A DNA stretch of 64,000 nt from Casp-actino8 sp001510335 (lineage in GTDB: Bacteria > Actinomycetota > Acidimicrobiia > Acidimicrobiales > Ilumatobacteraceae). The position numbers and the translations under genes are program-made. The notes beneath the pieces are model-generated. The model saw nothing but the letters and a program-made list of their open reading frames with translations. It was not told where the DNA came from and searched no databases. Positions 43,128 through 52,003 of this stretch are shown here, piece after piece. Numbering within the stretch: the first letter of the stretch is position 1; the number at the start of each line of letters is the position of its first letter. The stretch lies in NCBI GenBank assembly GCA_027729635.1, contig JAQCEM010000006.1, positions 1-64,000 of the forward strand, written 5' to 3'.

Positions 43128-44245
43128 AAATTTCTTCCAAACGTCTATATGCCATTTCAATTGCCTTTTCTGGAATGGCCTTAGTGGCTTGTGGGGGTGC
43201 CAGCGACTCCGCTGAATCAACGTCGACCACTGTTGCCCCGACCACTGTTGCCCCGGCCACTGTCGCTTCGACAGTTGCTCCCACCACGGCGGCCGAAACA
43301 CCGATATCAACTTCGACGATTCCCGATCCGGTGATGCCGCTGACGGGATTACCCATCGTTGATGAACTGGTGGCTATTCGCCCCGCCATCGTCGCCAAAA
43401 TTGATAACCATCCCGCATCCCGTCCGCAAACTGGACTGAATGAAGCCGACATTGTCTATGAAGAGAATGTTGAAAAGTGGACGCGCTTTGCGGCCGTTTT
43501 CCACTCAATTGGTTCTGATCCCGTTGGACCGGTGCGCTCGGGGCGTACCCAGGACATCAACCTAGTGACATCTTTGAATCGGCCATTGTTTGTGTGGAGC
43601 GGCGGTAACCCGACCGTAACCCGACTCATTCTGAAGTCGGATCTCGTCAATATGAGCGCTTCTGCGGCCAGTAAAGGCGGAGGTTTCTTCCGTTCAACCG
43701 ATAAGAAGGCTCCGCACAACTTGTTCTCGAAGACCACCAATATTTGGGAACTCGATGCTGGTCGAGGTGGTACACCACCTGCTCAGTTTGCCTATCGCAC
43801 CGATGGTTCAAGCGCTTTAGGTTCCGCCGTCACTGGACTCAAACTGACCATGGACGGCAATATGAAGGCATCCTGGCAATGGGATACGGGTATCGGCAAG
43901 TTCGTCCGAAACCACGATGCCAAACCCCACGTTGACAGCAACGGTGTTCAAATCAATGTTGACAATGTCGTTGTTATTGTCTGCGAATACATATTTAGTC
44001 AAGCCGACGGGAACAGCCCGGAGGCACAGACCGTTGGCACTGGAGTTGCGTGGCTCTTCACCCAAGGTGTTTGGACCGAAGGTACCTGGAACCGTCCCGA
44101 CAACAAATCTAGCTGGAATCTGACCGATGCTTCTGGGAAGCCAATGCTCTTGACTCCTGGTCGAACCTGGGTGGAAGTTACCCGCGAGAAGCAGGCCGTC
44201 GTCGTCGCTGATGGTGCAACGGTCGCTGAAACACCTTGGCCCTGA
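43124..44245 (+). CDS. DUF3048 (YerB-like) predicted lipoprotein
   Basis: A 373-residue lipoprotein with lipobox LVAC (Cys about residue 23), then a Thr/Ala/Pro linker of roughly 40 residues with a 15-base DNA repeat, then the DUF3048 domain. That domain is visible in AIVAKIDNHPASRPQTGL, ADIVYEENVEKWTRF, DPVGPVRSGRTQDINL, and GRTWVEV near the end. Function is unknown; the family is exported in Firmicutes and Actinobacteria. GTG 43124 overlaps the protease stop. Confidence 0.88.
   Translation: MKISSKRLYAISIAFSGMALVACGGASDSAESTSTTVAPTTVAPATVASTVAPTTAAETPISTSTIPDPVMPLTGLPIVDELVAIRPAIVAKIDNHPASRPQTGLNEADIVYEENVEKWTRFAAVFHSIGSDPVGPVRSGRTQDINLVTSLNRPLFVWSGGNPTVTRLILKSDLVNMSASAASKGGGFFRSTDKKAPHNLFSKTTNIWELDAGRGGTPPAQFAYRTDGSSALGSAVTGLKLTMDGNMKASWQWDTGIGKFVRNHDAKPHVDSNGVQINVDNVVVIVCEYIFSQADGNSPEAQTVGTGVAWLFTQGVWTEGTWNRPDNKSSWNLTDASGKPMLLTPGRTWVEVTREKQAVVVADGATVAETPWP
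43226..43270 (+). repeat. Tandem 15-bp repeat in the DUF3048 linker
   Basis: The 15-base unit ACCACTGTTGCCCCG occurs twice exactly (43226-43240, 43241-43255) with a degraded third copy to 43270. It encodes a Thr/Val/Ala/Pro linker, so length changes would stay in frame. Confidence 0.8.
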
Positions 44246-44352
44246 TCGGATAACCTAAAATGCTTCATCCGCCCAGTTCAGCGTGACCGAAGTTGATGTG
44301 TCGGTCTTTGCACAAAGTCTCACTCATGGTCGTTCATGGTTAGCCTCACACT

Positions 44353-45249
44353 ATGACTTCAAGTGCACATACTTCTCAAGTTGGTTCGTTCCCCGTTAAG
44401 AGGGGTCTCGCCGAAATGCTCAAGGGCGGAGTCATCATGGATGTGGTGACCCCGGGGCAAGCCAAGATCGCCGAAGACGCTGGCGCTTGCGCTGTCATGG
44501 CACTCGAACGAGTTCCCGCTGACATTCGCAAAGATGGGGGAGTCGCCCGTATGAGCGATCCCGACATGATTGAGGGAATCAAGGCTGCAGTCACGATTCC
44601 GGTGATGGCCAAGGCGCGCATCGGTCACTTTGTTGAAGCCCAAATTCTGCAGGCTCTCGGGGTTGACTTCATCGATGAGAGCGAAGTACTGACACCAGCC
44701 GACGAGGCCCACCACATCGATAAGTACAAATTCACGACGCCATTTGTCTGCGGTGCAACCAACTTAGGTGAAGCCCTCCGTCGTATCAGTGAAGGCGCAG
44801 CACTTATCCGTTCAAAGGGTGAAGCCGGAACCGGAAACATTGTTGAAGCAGTTCGACACCTCCGTTCAATTCTTGGAGACATCAAAAAAATTGGTGCTGC
44901 AGATTCGGCCGAGCTTTTTGAATGGGCGAAGCGACTTCAGGCTCCGCTGTCACTGGTACAAGAAATCGCCGAGACTGGCAAACTTCCGGTGCCCTTGTTT
45001 TGCGCCGGTGGTTTAGCAACTCCAGCAGACGCCGCTTTGGCGATGCAACTCGGCGCAGAGACAGTTTTCGTTGGTTCGGGCATTTTCAAGAGCGACAATC
45101 CTGCGGCTCGCGCCAGAGCAATCGTTGAAGCAACGACTCACTACATGGATGCCAAAATTCTGGCCAAGGTCAGCGCCGGTCTCGGCGCCCCTATGACTGG
45201 TATCGGCATGGATGAGATCAATCAGCGATACGCCGATCGCGGCTGGTGA
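44353..45249 (+). CDS. pdxS: Pyridoxal 5'-phosphate synthase subunit PdxS
   Basis: The ribose-5-phosphate/glyceraldehyde-3-phosphate-using synthase of PLP formation, a TIM barrel that assembles as a dodecamer. Motifs include MLKGGVIMDVVTPGQAKIAE, ACAVMALERVPADIR, ARIGHFVEAQIL, VDFIDESEVLTPAD, and GKLPVPLFCAGG with GSGIFKS. Length of 298 residues is normal. The glutaminase partner pdxT starts 27 bases later. The 107 bases before the gene hold no clear promoter. Confidence 0.96.
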   Translation: MTSSAHTSQVGSFPVKRGLAEMLKGGVIMDVVTPGQAKIAEDAGACAVMALERVPADIRKDGGVARMSDPDMIEGIKAAVTIPVMAKARIGHFVEAQILQALGVDFIDESEVLTPADEAHHIDKYKFTTPFVCGATNLGEALRRISEGAALIRSKGEAGTGNIVEAVRHLRSILGDIKKIGAADSAELFEWAKRLQAPLSLVQEIAETGKLPVPLFCAGGLATPADAALAMQLGAETVFVGSGIFKSDNPAARARAIVEATTHYMDAKILAKVSAGLGAPMTGIGMDEINQRYADRGW

Positions 45250-45276
45250 GCGGTTCAATCTAAATGAGGCCCCCAG

Positions 45277-45882
45277 GTGAACGCTCGGGTCACGATTGGC
45301 GTCCTTGCTCTGCAAGGAGCCTTTGACGCGCACGTTCAACATTTGAGCGCGCTTGATGCAGACGTTCGATTAGTCAAATCCGAGAATGATCTTTACGAAG
45401 TGAACGGTTTGGTCATTCCTGGCGGCGAAAGTACCACGATGAGCAATCTTCTCGTTGCTTCGGGACTCGGGAAAACCCTGTCCAAGAAAATTGACGATGG
45501 TTTTCCAGTATTTGGTACCTGCGCCGGAATGATCATGATGTCACAGTCAATTATTGACGGTCGTCCAGACCAAATTGTTTTGAGCGCGATGGACATAGAA
45601 GTTCGCCGAAATGGTTACGGTCGACAAAATGACTCCTTCGAACAAGATATTGATATCGAATCTTTTGACGTACCCTTTCACGCCTTGTTTATTCGCGCCC
45701 CCATCATTGAGAAGCTTGGCGATGACGTTGAAGTTTTATCGACGGTCAATGACCACCCCGTGTTGGTGCGACAAGGCGCTGCACTAGCAAGTTCATTTCA
45801 TCCCGAACTTGTTCCCGATTTACGGATTCACGAAATCTTCATTTCTATTGTTCACGAATCAAATCCATCTCAGGTGAGGTAA
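45277..45882 (+). CDS. pdxT: Pyridoxal 5'-phosphate synthase glutaminase PdxT
   Basis: Provides ammonia from glutamine to PdxS. A class I glutaminase fold with VLALQGAFDAHV, GGESTTMSNLL, the nucleophile Cys in FGTCAGMIMM, and the His/Glu pair in SFHPEL. Start is GTG 45277, after a GAGGCCCCCAGG stretch. Length is 201 residues. It is coupled to yebC with only 3 bases between genes. Confidence 0.95.
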   Translation: MNARVTIGVLALQGAFDAHVQHLSALDADVRLVKSENDLYEVNGLVIPGGESTTMSNLLVASGLGKTLSKKIDDGFPVFGTCAGMIMMSQSIIDGRPDQIVLSAMDIEVRRNGYGRQNDSFEQDIDIESFDVPFHALFIRAPIIEKLGDDVEVLSTVNDHPVLVRQGAALASSFHPELVPDLRIHEIFISIVHESNPSQVR

Positions 45883-45885
45883 GTC

Positions 45886-46632
45886 ATGTCCGGACATTCC
45901 AAATGGGCGACAATCAAACACAAAAAGGGTGCAGCCGACAAAGCCCGCGGAAAACTCTTCGCGAAGATCGCTCGCCAAATTGAAGTCGCGGCTCGCGAAG
46001 GCGGCGGCGATATCAACTCAAATGCGACATTGCGCACTGTCATTCAAAAAGCCAAAGCAGGCCAGATGACAAATGACGCAATTGATCGCGCCATCAAGAG
46101 AGGCTCTGGCGAAGCTCAAGGCGAAAACTACGAGTCGATCACCTACGAGGGTTATGCACCAGGAGGAGTCGCGATGTTGGTTGACACCCTGACCAACAAC
46201 CGCAACCGTACCGGTGCTGATGTTCGTAACATCTTTTCAAAATTGGGTGGGGCGATGTCTGAACCAGGTGCAGTGGGCTGGCAATTCAGTCGCCGTGGAG
46301 TCATTTATGTTGCTGGCACCACCGGTGAGGATGAAATCATGTTGCTCGCCCTTGACGCTGGCGCTGACGACATCAGTCGCGACGGATCATCGTGGAAGAT
46401 CCTGAGCGAGCCCAACGCTGTCTACGACGTCAAGACGGCACTTGAGACTGCCGGTATCGAAGTTTTATCTGCTGAATCAACTATGGTTTCTTCAACGATC
46501 ATCGAAGTCACCGATGCAGAGACTGCAGCCAAGATCATGAAGGTCATGGATGCTCTTGAAGATAACGATGACGTACAAGACGTTTATGCCAATTTTGATA
46601 TCAGCGACGAAATTATGGAGTCACTAGGATGA
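45886..46632 (+). CDS. yebC: YebC/PmpR-type transcriptional/translational regulator
   Basis: A 248-residue YebC-family protein with the signature MSGHSKWATIKHKKGAAD, then NATLRTVIQKAKAGQMTND, YEGYAPGGVAMLVDTLTNNR, and GAVGWQFSRRGVI. The family has been linked to transcription regulation and to relief of ribosome stalling. It overlaps the peroxiredoxin gene by 4 nt. In Mycobacterium the same gene sits beside pdxT. Confidence 0.95.
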   Translation: MSGHSKWATIKHKKGAADKARGKLFAKIARQIEVAAREGGGDINSNATLRTVIQKAKAGQMTNDAIDRAIKRGSGEAQGENYESITYEGYAPGGVAMLVDTLTNNRNRTGADVRNIFSKLGGAMSEPGAVGWQFSRRGVIYVAGTTGEDEIMLLALDAGADDISRDGSSWKILSEPNAVYDVKTALETAGIEVLSAESTMVSSTIIEVTDAETAAKIMKVMDALEDNDDVQDVYANFDISDEIMESLG

Positions 46633-47078
46633 GCATTTCAGTGGGCGATCAGGCACCTAACTTTTCACTACCCGGCACGGCTAGTAAGTCATATTCACTT
46701 GGTGATTACAGCGGCAAGCCAGTAGTTCTGGTGTTCTACCCAGGTGACGACACCCCGGTCTGTACGAAGCAACTCAACACGTACAACAACGAACTATCTG
46801 AGTTTGAACAACTAGAGGCGCAAGTCCTAGCGATATCGGCTCAAGATGTTTCAAGCCACGAAGAATTCTCGAGCAAACACGGTTTCAAGTTTCCGCTCTT
46901 AGCTGACGTCAACAAGGAAGTTGCGGCCTTGTATGGCACGCTTGGGCCACTTGGTTTTCCCCGTCGGAGTGTTTTCGTCGTTGACCGTCTAGGCAAAATC
47001 GTTTATGCCCACCGGGCATTGGCTGGTTTAACTTTCCGTTCGGTCGATGACATCACTGCGGCAATCAAGAAGTGCTGA
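46629..47078 (+). CDS. Peroxiredoxin, Bcp/PrxQ-like
   Basis: A 149-residue thioredoxin-fold peroxidase that reduces hydroperoxides. The peroxidatic cysteine is C45 in YPGDDTPVCTKQL. The usual Bcp resolving cysteine five residues further is absent; the only other cysteine is the last residue, C149. It is therefore either one-Cys or uses an unusual C-terminal resolving residue. ATG 46629 overlaps yebC. Mycothiol-linked reduction is possible given mshC in the window. Confidence 0.85.
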   Translation: MSISVGDQAPNFSLPGTASKSYSLGDYSGKPVVLVFYPGDDTPVCTKQLNTYNNELSEFEQLEAQVLAISAQDVSSHEEFSSKHGFKFPLLADVNKEVAALYGTLGPLGFPRRSVFVVDRLGKIVYAHRALAGLTFRSVDDITAAIKKC

Positions 47079-47137
47079 TCTAGGCAAGTAACCCCTTCAA
47101 GGCGTGATATTCCACGACATGGGGCGACCAATCCGTT

Positions 47138-47734
47138 ATGATCGTACGCATGTTCGTACCGAGCGATCCCCCGACGACTAAGCGAACCGTGCACCGCGTT
47201 CTCGGGATAGACCCTGGTTTGACTCGATGTGGGTACGCCGTTGTTGATGCTCTCGGTTCTCAACAGGCCAATGCAGTCTCACTTGGGGTCCTACGAACTC
47301 CACCAACGATGCCGTTACCCGAACGTCTTGCCTGTTTGCATCGCGATATCAGCGACCTTCTCCAAGAGTTTGAACCACACACAGTCGTCGTTGAGCAATT
47401 GTTTTTTCAGGTCAATGTACGAACGGCCATGAGTGTCGGTCAGGCCAGTGGCCTGGCTCTCGCGCTGGCATCCGCTGCTGGGTGCACCGTGGTTCAGTAC
47501 ACCCCAAATCAGGTCAAAGAAACGATCACTGGATGGGGAGGAGCGGACAAATTACAAGTGCAACGTATGGTTCAGGTACGCCTCGGTTTGAACTCGCTTC
47601 CACAACCCGCCGACGCTGCTGACGCAGCAGCACTTGCTCTTTGCCACCTGGCGGTTTCTCCGATGCATCAAAAACTTATTGCCGCTGGTGCCGAGTCAAT
47701 TCATGGTCGTGCCCGAAGTAGAAAGTCGGCTTGA
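47138..47734 (+). CDS. ruvC: Holliday junction endonuclease RuvC
   Basis: The resolvase that cuts Holliday junctions together with RuvAB. The first catalytic Asp is in GIDPGLTRCGYAVVD, the acidic Glu in VVVEQLFFQVN, and later residues in AADAADAAALALCHL. The start is uncertain: ATG 47138, ATG 47150 and GTG 47189 are in frame, and only GTG 47189 would give a compact start near HRVLGID. Length is about 180-198 residues. It begins the ruvCAB set. Confidence 0.92.
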   Translation: MIVRMFVPSDPPTTKRTVHRVLGIDPGLTRCGYAVVDALGSQQANAVSLGVLRTPPTMPLPERLACLHRDISDLLQEFEPHTVVVEQLFFQVNVRTAMSVGQASGLALALASAAGCTVVQYTPNQVKETITGWGGADKLQVQRMVQVRLGLNSLPQPADAADAAALALCHLAVSPMHQKLIAAGAESIHGRARSRKSA

Positions 47735-47752
47735 TATGAAAGATTGTCCGAC

Positions 47753-48349
47753 ATGATCGGTTCATTACGCGGATCAGTTCTCGAACGACACGGTGAAGGA
47801 ACCACCTTGATCGAAGTCAATGGTGTCGGTTATCACGTAACCGTGACACCTCGAACCTTGGCTGAACTAGAACCAACATCACCTGCTTTTCTTTATATCC
47901 ATCATCACATTCGCGAAGACGCACAAACCCTCTTCGGATTTCTGACACGTGATGAGAAAAACACATTCCAGATTCTGCTCGCGACTCATGGCGTTGGCCC
48001 ATCACTCGCCATGGCAGTTCTCGGCACCTTGTCACCGGTTGCGTTGTTTGAAGTCGTCGCGTCTTCAGACCTCGCCGCCCTTACGATGGTGCCAGGTGTC
48101 GGAAAGAAGACGGCCGAGCGATTGCTCATTGAGCTCAAAAACCGATTATCGATACCTATTCTTGACAATAGTGAACCATCAAGCGTGGCACGTACAAGTG
48201 TAATCTCGGACGTGCGCGAGGCTCTACTCGGACTTGGTTACCATGAAAACGAAATTCGGGAGGTGCTTCGTGATGTCACTGTTCAAGACGGAGCCGAGAC
48301 CCTGTTACGAGATGCTCTACAAGCGTTAGGAGCCCGTCGTGCGGGATGA
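47753..48349 (+). CDS. ruvA: Holliday junction DNA helicase RuvA
   Basis: Tetrameric junction-binding subunit of the branch-migration complex. OB fold from MIGSLRGSV, HhH motifs in LATHGVGPSLAMAVL and MVPGVGKKTAERLLIELK, and a C-terminal RuvB-binding domain around EALLGLGYHENEI. ATG 47753 gives 198 residues. It follows ruvC by 18 bases and overlaps ruvB by 11. Confidence 0.95.
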   Translation: MIGSLRGSVLERHGEGTTLIEVNGVGYHVTVTPRTLAELEPTSPAFLYIHHHIREDAQTLFGFLTRDEKNTFQILLATHGVGPSLAMAVLGTLSPVALFEVVASSDLAALTMVPGVGKKTAERLLIELKNRLSIPILDNSEPSSVARTSVISDVREALLGLGYHENEIREVLRDVTVQDGAETLLRDALQALGARRAG

Positions 48350-49361
48350 ATTTCTTGATCCACTAATAAGTGATGTCGTTGAGGAATCAGATGAGTCTGG
48401 ACTTCGGCCAAAACATCTTGAAGAGTTCATTGGGCAACGAGAACTGAAAGAAAAGTTGGGCATTGTTCTTGAGGCTGCACGTCGTCGTGGCGAAGCGGCT
48501 GACCATCTCTTGTTCGCTGGCCCCCCAGGCTTGGGAAAGACCACATTGTCAAGCATCATTGCGGCCGAAATGGGCGTGCGCTTACACATCACATCAGGTC
48601 CTGCTCTTGAGCGCGCTGGCGACCTCGCGGCGATATTGACGAAACTTGAGCCAACCGATGTTTTATTCATTGACGAAATTCATCGCCTCAGCCGAGTCGT
48701 TGAAGAAATTTTGTATCCCGCCATGGAAGATTTTAAACTCGACATTGTGGTCGGTAAAGGTCCGGCCGCATCAAGTATTCGATTGGCCTTACCACGATTC
48801 ACATTGGTCGGAGCCACAACTCGTACTGGAATGATTACCGGACCATTACGTGACCGCTTCGGATTAGTAGCTCGTCTTGATTACTACGACGACGATGAAC
48901 TCCATGCCATTGTTCGGCGTGCCGCAGGCATCCTTGATGTTTCAATTGATGAAGACGGCTCACATCAGATAGCACGTCGAAGTCGAGGAACACCGCGTAT
49001 CGCGAATCGCCTACTTCGTCGAGTCCGAGATTTTGCCGAAGTTCGCGGCGACGGCAAGATCACTGGCGCTATTGCCGATGAAGGTCTCGCAGTCTTTGGC
49101 GTCGATCACCGCGGCCTTGACAAAGTTGATCGTGCGATTCTGTCGTCGTTGTGTCAGCAGTTCAATGGCGGACCAGTCGGACTTTCGACATTGGCTATCG
49201 GTATCGGCGAACAGCCCGAAACGGTTGAAGATGTCTATGAGCCATTTTTGATCCAGCAAGGATTTATCGCGCGTACACCACGTGGGCGCGTTGCTATGCC
49301 AGCGGCCTGGACCCACCTCGGCCTCACCGCACCTCAGCAAGTTCCTGAATTGTTCTCCTAG
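48339..49361 (+). CDS. ruvB: Holliday junction helicase motor RuvB
   Basis: AAA+ hexameric motor that drives branch migration. Walker A is GPPGLGKTT, Walker B is LFIDEIHRLS, sensor 1 is VGATTRTGM, the arginine finger lies in PLRDRFG, and the C-terminal winged helix ends at IARTPRGRVAMPAAW. GTG 48339 is preceded by a GGAG at about 48328-48331. Length is 340 residues. The queA gene follows 10 bases later. Confidence 0.96.
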   Translation: MRDEFLDPLISDVVEESDESGLRPKHLEEFIGQRELKEKLGIVLEAARRRGEAADHLLFAGPPGLGKTTLSSIIAAEMGVRLHITSGPALERAGDLAAILTKLEPTDVLFIDEIHRLSRVVEEILYPAMEDFKLDIVVGKGPAASSIRLALPRFTLVGATTRTGMITGPLRDRFGLVARLDYYDDDELHAIVRRAAGILDVSIDEDGSHQIARRSRGTPRIANRLLRRVRDFAEVRGDGKITGAIADEGLAVFGVDHRGLDKVDRAILSSLCQQFNGGPVGLSTLAIGIGEQPETVEDVYEPFLIQQGFIARTPRGRVAMPAAWTHLGLTAPQQVPELFS

Positions 49362-49371
49362 AATTCAGCGG

Positions 49372-50403
49372 GTGCGACTGTCTGATTTTGATTACGAACT
49401 TCCCGTTGATCGGATTGCACAAGTGCCCGCCGAACCGCGTGATTATGCGCGATTGTTAGTTGATCAAGGCCGTCGTGCCGGAGTCGCATCCATTTCACAT
49501 CGTCAAGTTTTTAACCTTCCTGAATACCTTCAGCCGGGTGACTTACTTGTCGTCAATGACACGCGAGTAATTCCTGGTCGATTGCGACTCAACCGTTCCA
49601 GCGGGGGGAGCGTCGAAGTATTGCTTCTCGATCCACTCACACCAGACTCGCGTCGCTGGTCAGCATTAGTAAAGCCCGGAGGGAAACTCAAGGATGGCGA
49701 AATACTTCTACACCTCACAACTGGTAGTGAATGCATATTTCACGGTCGCCTTGAAAGTGGTGACTCATTTGAAATCGAACTGTGTTTCACCGATGACGTA
49801 TTGAGTTTTCTCGACCGTATCGGCGAGATCCCATTACCCCCGTACATAACAACATCGCTTCCACACACCGAGCGTTATCAAACGGTCTACTCACGGCGTC
49901 CCGCCTCAGCCGCTGCGCCAACTGCAGGATTGCATTTCACGTCAGATCTGTTACAGACCTTGAGCGATCAAAACATTGATTTCGCTCGGGTTGAGTTAGT
50001 TGTTGGACTTGACACATTTCAACCTATTCAGACTGACAATCCTCTCGACCACAAAATGCACACTGAGTACTACTCAGTCAGTGAAGAAGTTATGGCCAAA
50101 GTTTACGATGCCAAACGCGTGGTTGCCGTTGGCACTACGGCAGTACGGGCACTCGAAAGCGCGGCGTCTCGTCACGAAATATCTGGACGTACCAACCTTT
50201 TCATATACCGCGGTTTTGACTGGCAATGCGTTGACCTCATGATGACCAACTTCCACTTACCGAAGACCACGTTATTGTTGATGATTGATGCTTTTGTCGG
50301 CGACCGTTGGCGCGACATCTACGCATCCGCGCTTGAAAGTGGCTACCGTTTCTTGTCCCTAGGTGACACCATGTTGCTCAACCGTCACGCCGAAGAGAGT
50401 TAA
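49372..50403 (+). CDS. queA: S-adenosylmethionine:tRNA ribosyltransferase-isomerase QueA
   Basis: Converts preQ1-tRNA to epoxyqueuosine-tRNA. Markers: LSDFDYELPVDRIAQVPAEP at the start, LLVVNDTRVIPGRL, PTAGLHFTSDLL, and FHLPKTTLLLMIDAFVG. GTG 49372 gives the family's normal N-terminus at 343 residues; a longer frame to 49282 runs inside ruvB and is rejected. tgt follows after 2 bases, giving the two central queuosine genes together. Confidence 0.94.
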   Translation: MRLSDFDYELPVDRIAQVPAEPRDYARLLVDQGRRAGVASISHRQVFNLPEYLQPGDLLVVNDTRVIPGRLRLNRSSGGSVEVLLLDPLTPDSRRWSALVKPGGKLKDGEILLHLTTGSECIFHGRLESGDSFEIELCFTDDVLSFLDRIGEIPLPPYITTSLPHTERYQTVYSRRPASAAAPTAGLHFTSDLLQTLSDQNIDFARVELVVGLDTFQPIQTDNPLDHKMHTEYYSVSEEVMAKVYDAKRVVAVGTTAVRALESAASRHEISGRTNLFIYRGFDWQCVDLMMTNFHLPKTTLLLMIDAFVGDRWRDIYASALESGYRFLSLGDTMLLNRHAEES

Positions 50404-50405
50404 AG

Positions 50406-51521
50406 ATGCATCCCGTCCAGATAGATATCACTGCAACTGAAGGTGCAGCGCGAACCGGAGTTGCGACGACGGCGAAGGGTTCGTACCAGTTTCCGACATT
50501 CATGCCAGTCGGCACGCGAGGCGCCATTAAGTATCTCAGCGCTGCTGACTATGAAACTCTCGGCGCGGAAATCGTATTGGGAAACACCTATCACCTCATG
50601 TTGCGTCCTGGCGCCGAAACTGTCGCGCACTTTGGTGGACTTGCAAAATTCACTGGTTGGCGCGGTCTGACCTTGACTGACTCTGGCGGGTTTCAAGTTT
50701 TCTCGCTTGATCCAAAAGTTGATGACGACGGAGTCACTTTCAAATCAACCTATGACGGTAGTAGTCACCGCTTTACACCCGAGTCAGCAGTTGCAACTCA
50801 AGAGTTGCTCGGCGCCGATATTCAAATGGTGCTTGATGTGTGCGCTCCTCTACCTTCGCCGCAGACAGTGATTCGACTAGCCCTCGAAAGAACATCAATG
50901 TGGGCACAGCGCGCTCATTCGGCGCACCAGCGAGATGATCAGGCATTATTCGGCATCGTGCAAGGTGGAACCGACATCGCTATGCGGGCCGAAAGCGCGC
51001 AACGTACAGTGGCTATCGCTACGGGCGGTCGGTCTGGTTTTGACGGTTATGGCATCGGTGGTTTATCAGTCGGGGAGACCCGCGAAGAAATGATTCCAGC
51101 TTTGGCTTCAGCAATCGCTCATCTGCCCATAGATCGCCCGCGGTATTTGATGGGCGTTGGCGATCCGGCTTCGTTGGTTGAAGCCGTTTGGCTCGGGGTC
51201 GACCAATTTGACTGTGTCATGCAGACCCGAATTGGCCGACATGGAACGGCCCTGACAAGTACCGGGAAATTACATATCAAAAATCAGCGCCATGCTCTCA
51301 GCGAAGATCCCATAGATGCAGCTTGCTCGTGTGATGTGTGCCAGCGACATAGCAGGGGATATCTACGCCACCTCTTTCAGGTAAACGAGCCGACAGCGGC
51401 CCGTTTACTGAGCGTGCACAACATCGCATTTACGCTCAACTTGATGAAAAACATGCGCGAGGCGATCAGTCAGGGTCGTCTTCATATTTTGCGCCAAGAA
51501 ATTCTGGCTATTTGGGGTTAG
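50406..51521 (+). CDS. tgt: tRNA-guanine transglycosylase
   Basis: Exchanges guanine-34 for preQ1 in tRNAs with GUN anticodons. The TIM barrel includes ADYETLGAEIVLGNTYHLML, the catalytic Asp in LTDSGGFQVFSL, and FGIVQGGTD. Zinc ligands are in CSCDVCQRHSRGYLRH. Length of 371 residues is normal. With queA it makes the queuosine modification likely, although the preQ1 synthesis genes are not in the window. Confidence 0.95.
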   Translation: MHPVQIDITATEGAARTGVATTAKGSYQFPTFMPVGTRGAIKYLSAADYETLGAEIVLGNTYHLMLRPGAETVAHFGGLAKFTGWRGLTLTDSGGFQVFSLDPKVDDDGVTFKSTYDGSSHRFTPESAVATQELLGADIQMVLDVCAPLPSPQTVIRLALERTSMWAQRAHSAHQRDDQALFGIVQGGTDIAMRAESAQRTVAIATGGRSGFDGYGIGGLSVGETREEMIPALASAIAHLPIDRPRYLMGVGDPASLVEAVWLGVDQFDCVMQTRIGRHGTALTSTGKLHIKNQRHALSEDPIDAACSCDVCQRHSRGYLRHLFQVNEPTAARLLSVHNIAFTLNLMKNMREAISQGRLHILRQEILAIWG

Positions 51522-51622
51522 GCACCTGAAAAGACCCGTTTTCGGCTGCGGTGAGTCCCCAAATTGGCGTCCCACGGACTAGAGTTCAACGGGTTATTCA
51601 ACCCTCGAACCTAGGGAAAATC

Positions 51623-52003
51623 ATGTCTACTCCTCACTCACTATCCTTTGTCTTCGCTACGACTTCAGAAAACCAAAACAGCGGTGGAAGTTTCTTGGTG
51701 ACGTTGCTATTTATGGGCGCTATCGGTGCAGCGATGTACTTCCTCATGATACGTCCACAACGTCGACGTTTGAAGGAGTCCCAAGAGCTTCAACGAGCCA
51801 TTAGCGAAGGTGACGAAGTTATTACAAACTCTGGAATTTTCGGATTCGTCAACGCCATAGACGGTGACGTTGTTTGGCTAGAAATCGCCGAAGGAACCGA
51901 AATTCGCGTCTCGCGTACGTCGCTCCTACGTCGAATTAATCCAGCAGTTGAACCAGCGGGCGGACAAACTGCCTCTGATTCAACCGAACCCGACAGCGAG
52001 TGA
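51623..52003 (+). CDS. yajC: Preprotein translocase accessory subunit YajC
   Basis: A small single-TM protein associated with SecDF. The N-terminal part (about 20 residues) is followed by a TM (LVTLLFMGAIGAAMYFLMI), the conserved RPQRRRLKE, then ISEGDEVITNSGIFGFV. ATG 51623 after AGGGAAAA is chosen over an in-frame GTG at 51551. Length is 126 residues with a Thr/Ser-rich C-terminal tail. It overlaps secD by 4 nt. Confidence 0.92.
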   Translation: MSTPHSLSFVFATTSENQNSGGSFLVTLLFMGAIGAAMYFLMIRPQRRRLKESQELQRAISEGDEVITNSGIFGFVNAIDGDVVWLEIAEGTEIRVSRTSLLRRINPAVEPAGGQTASDSTEPDSE

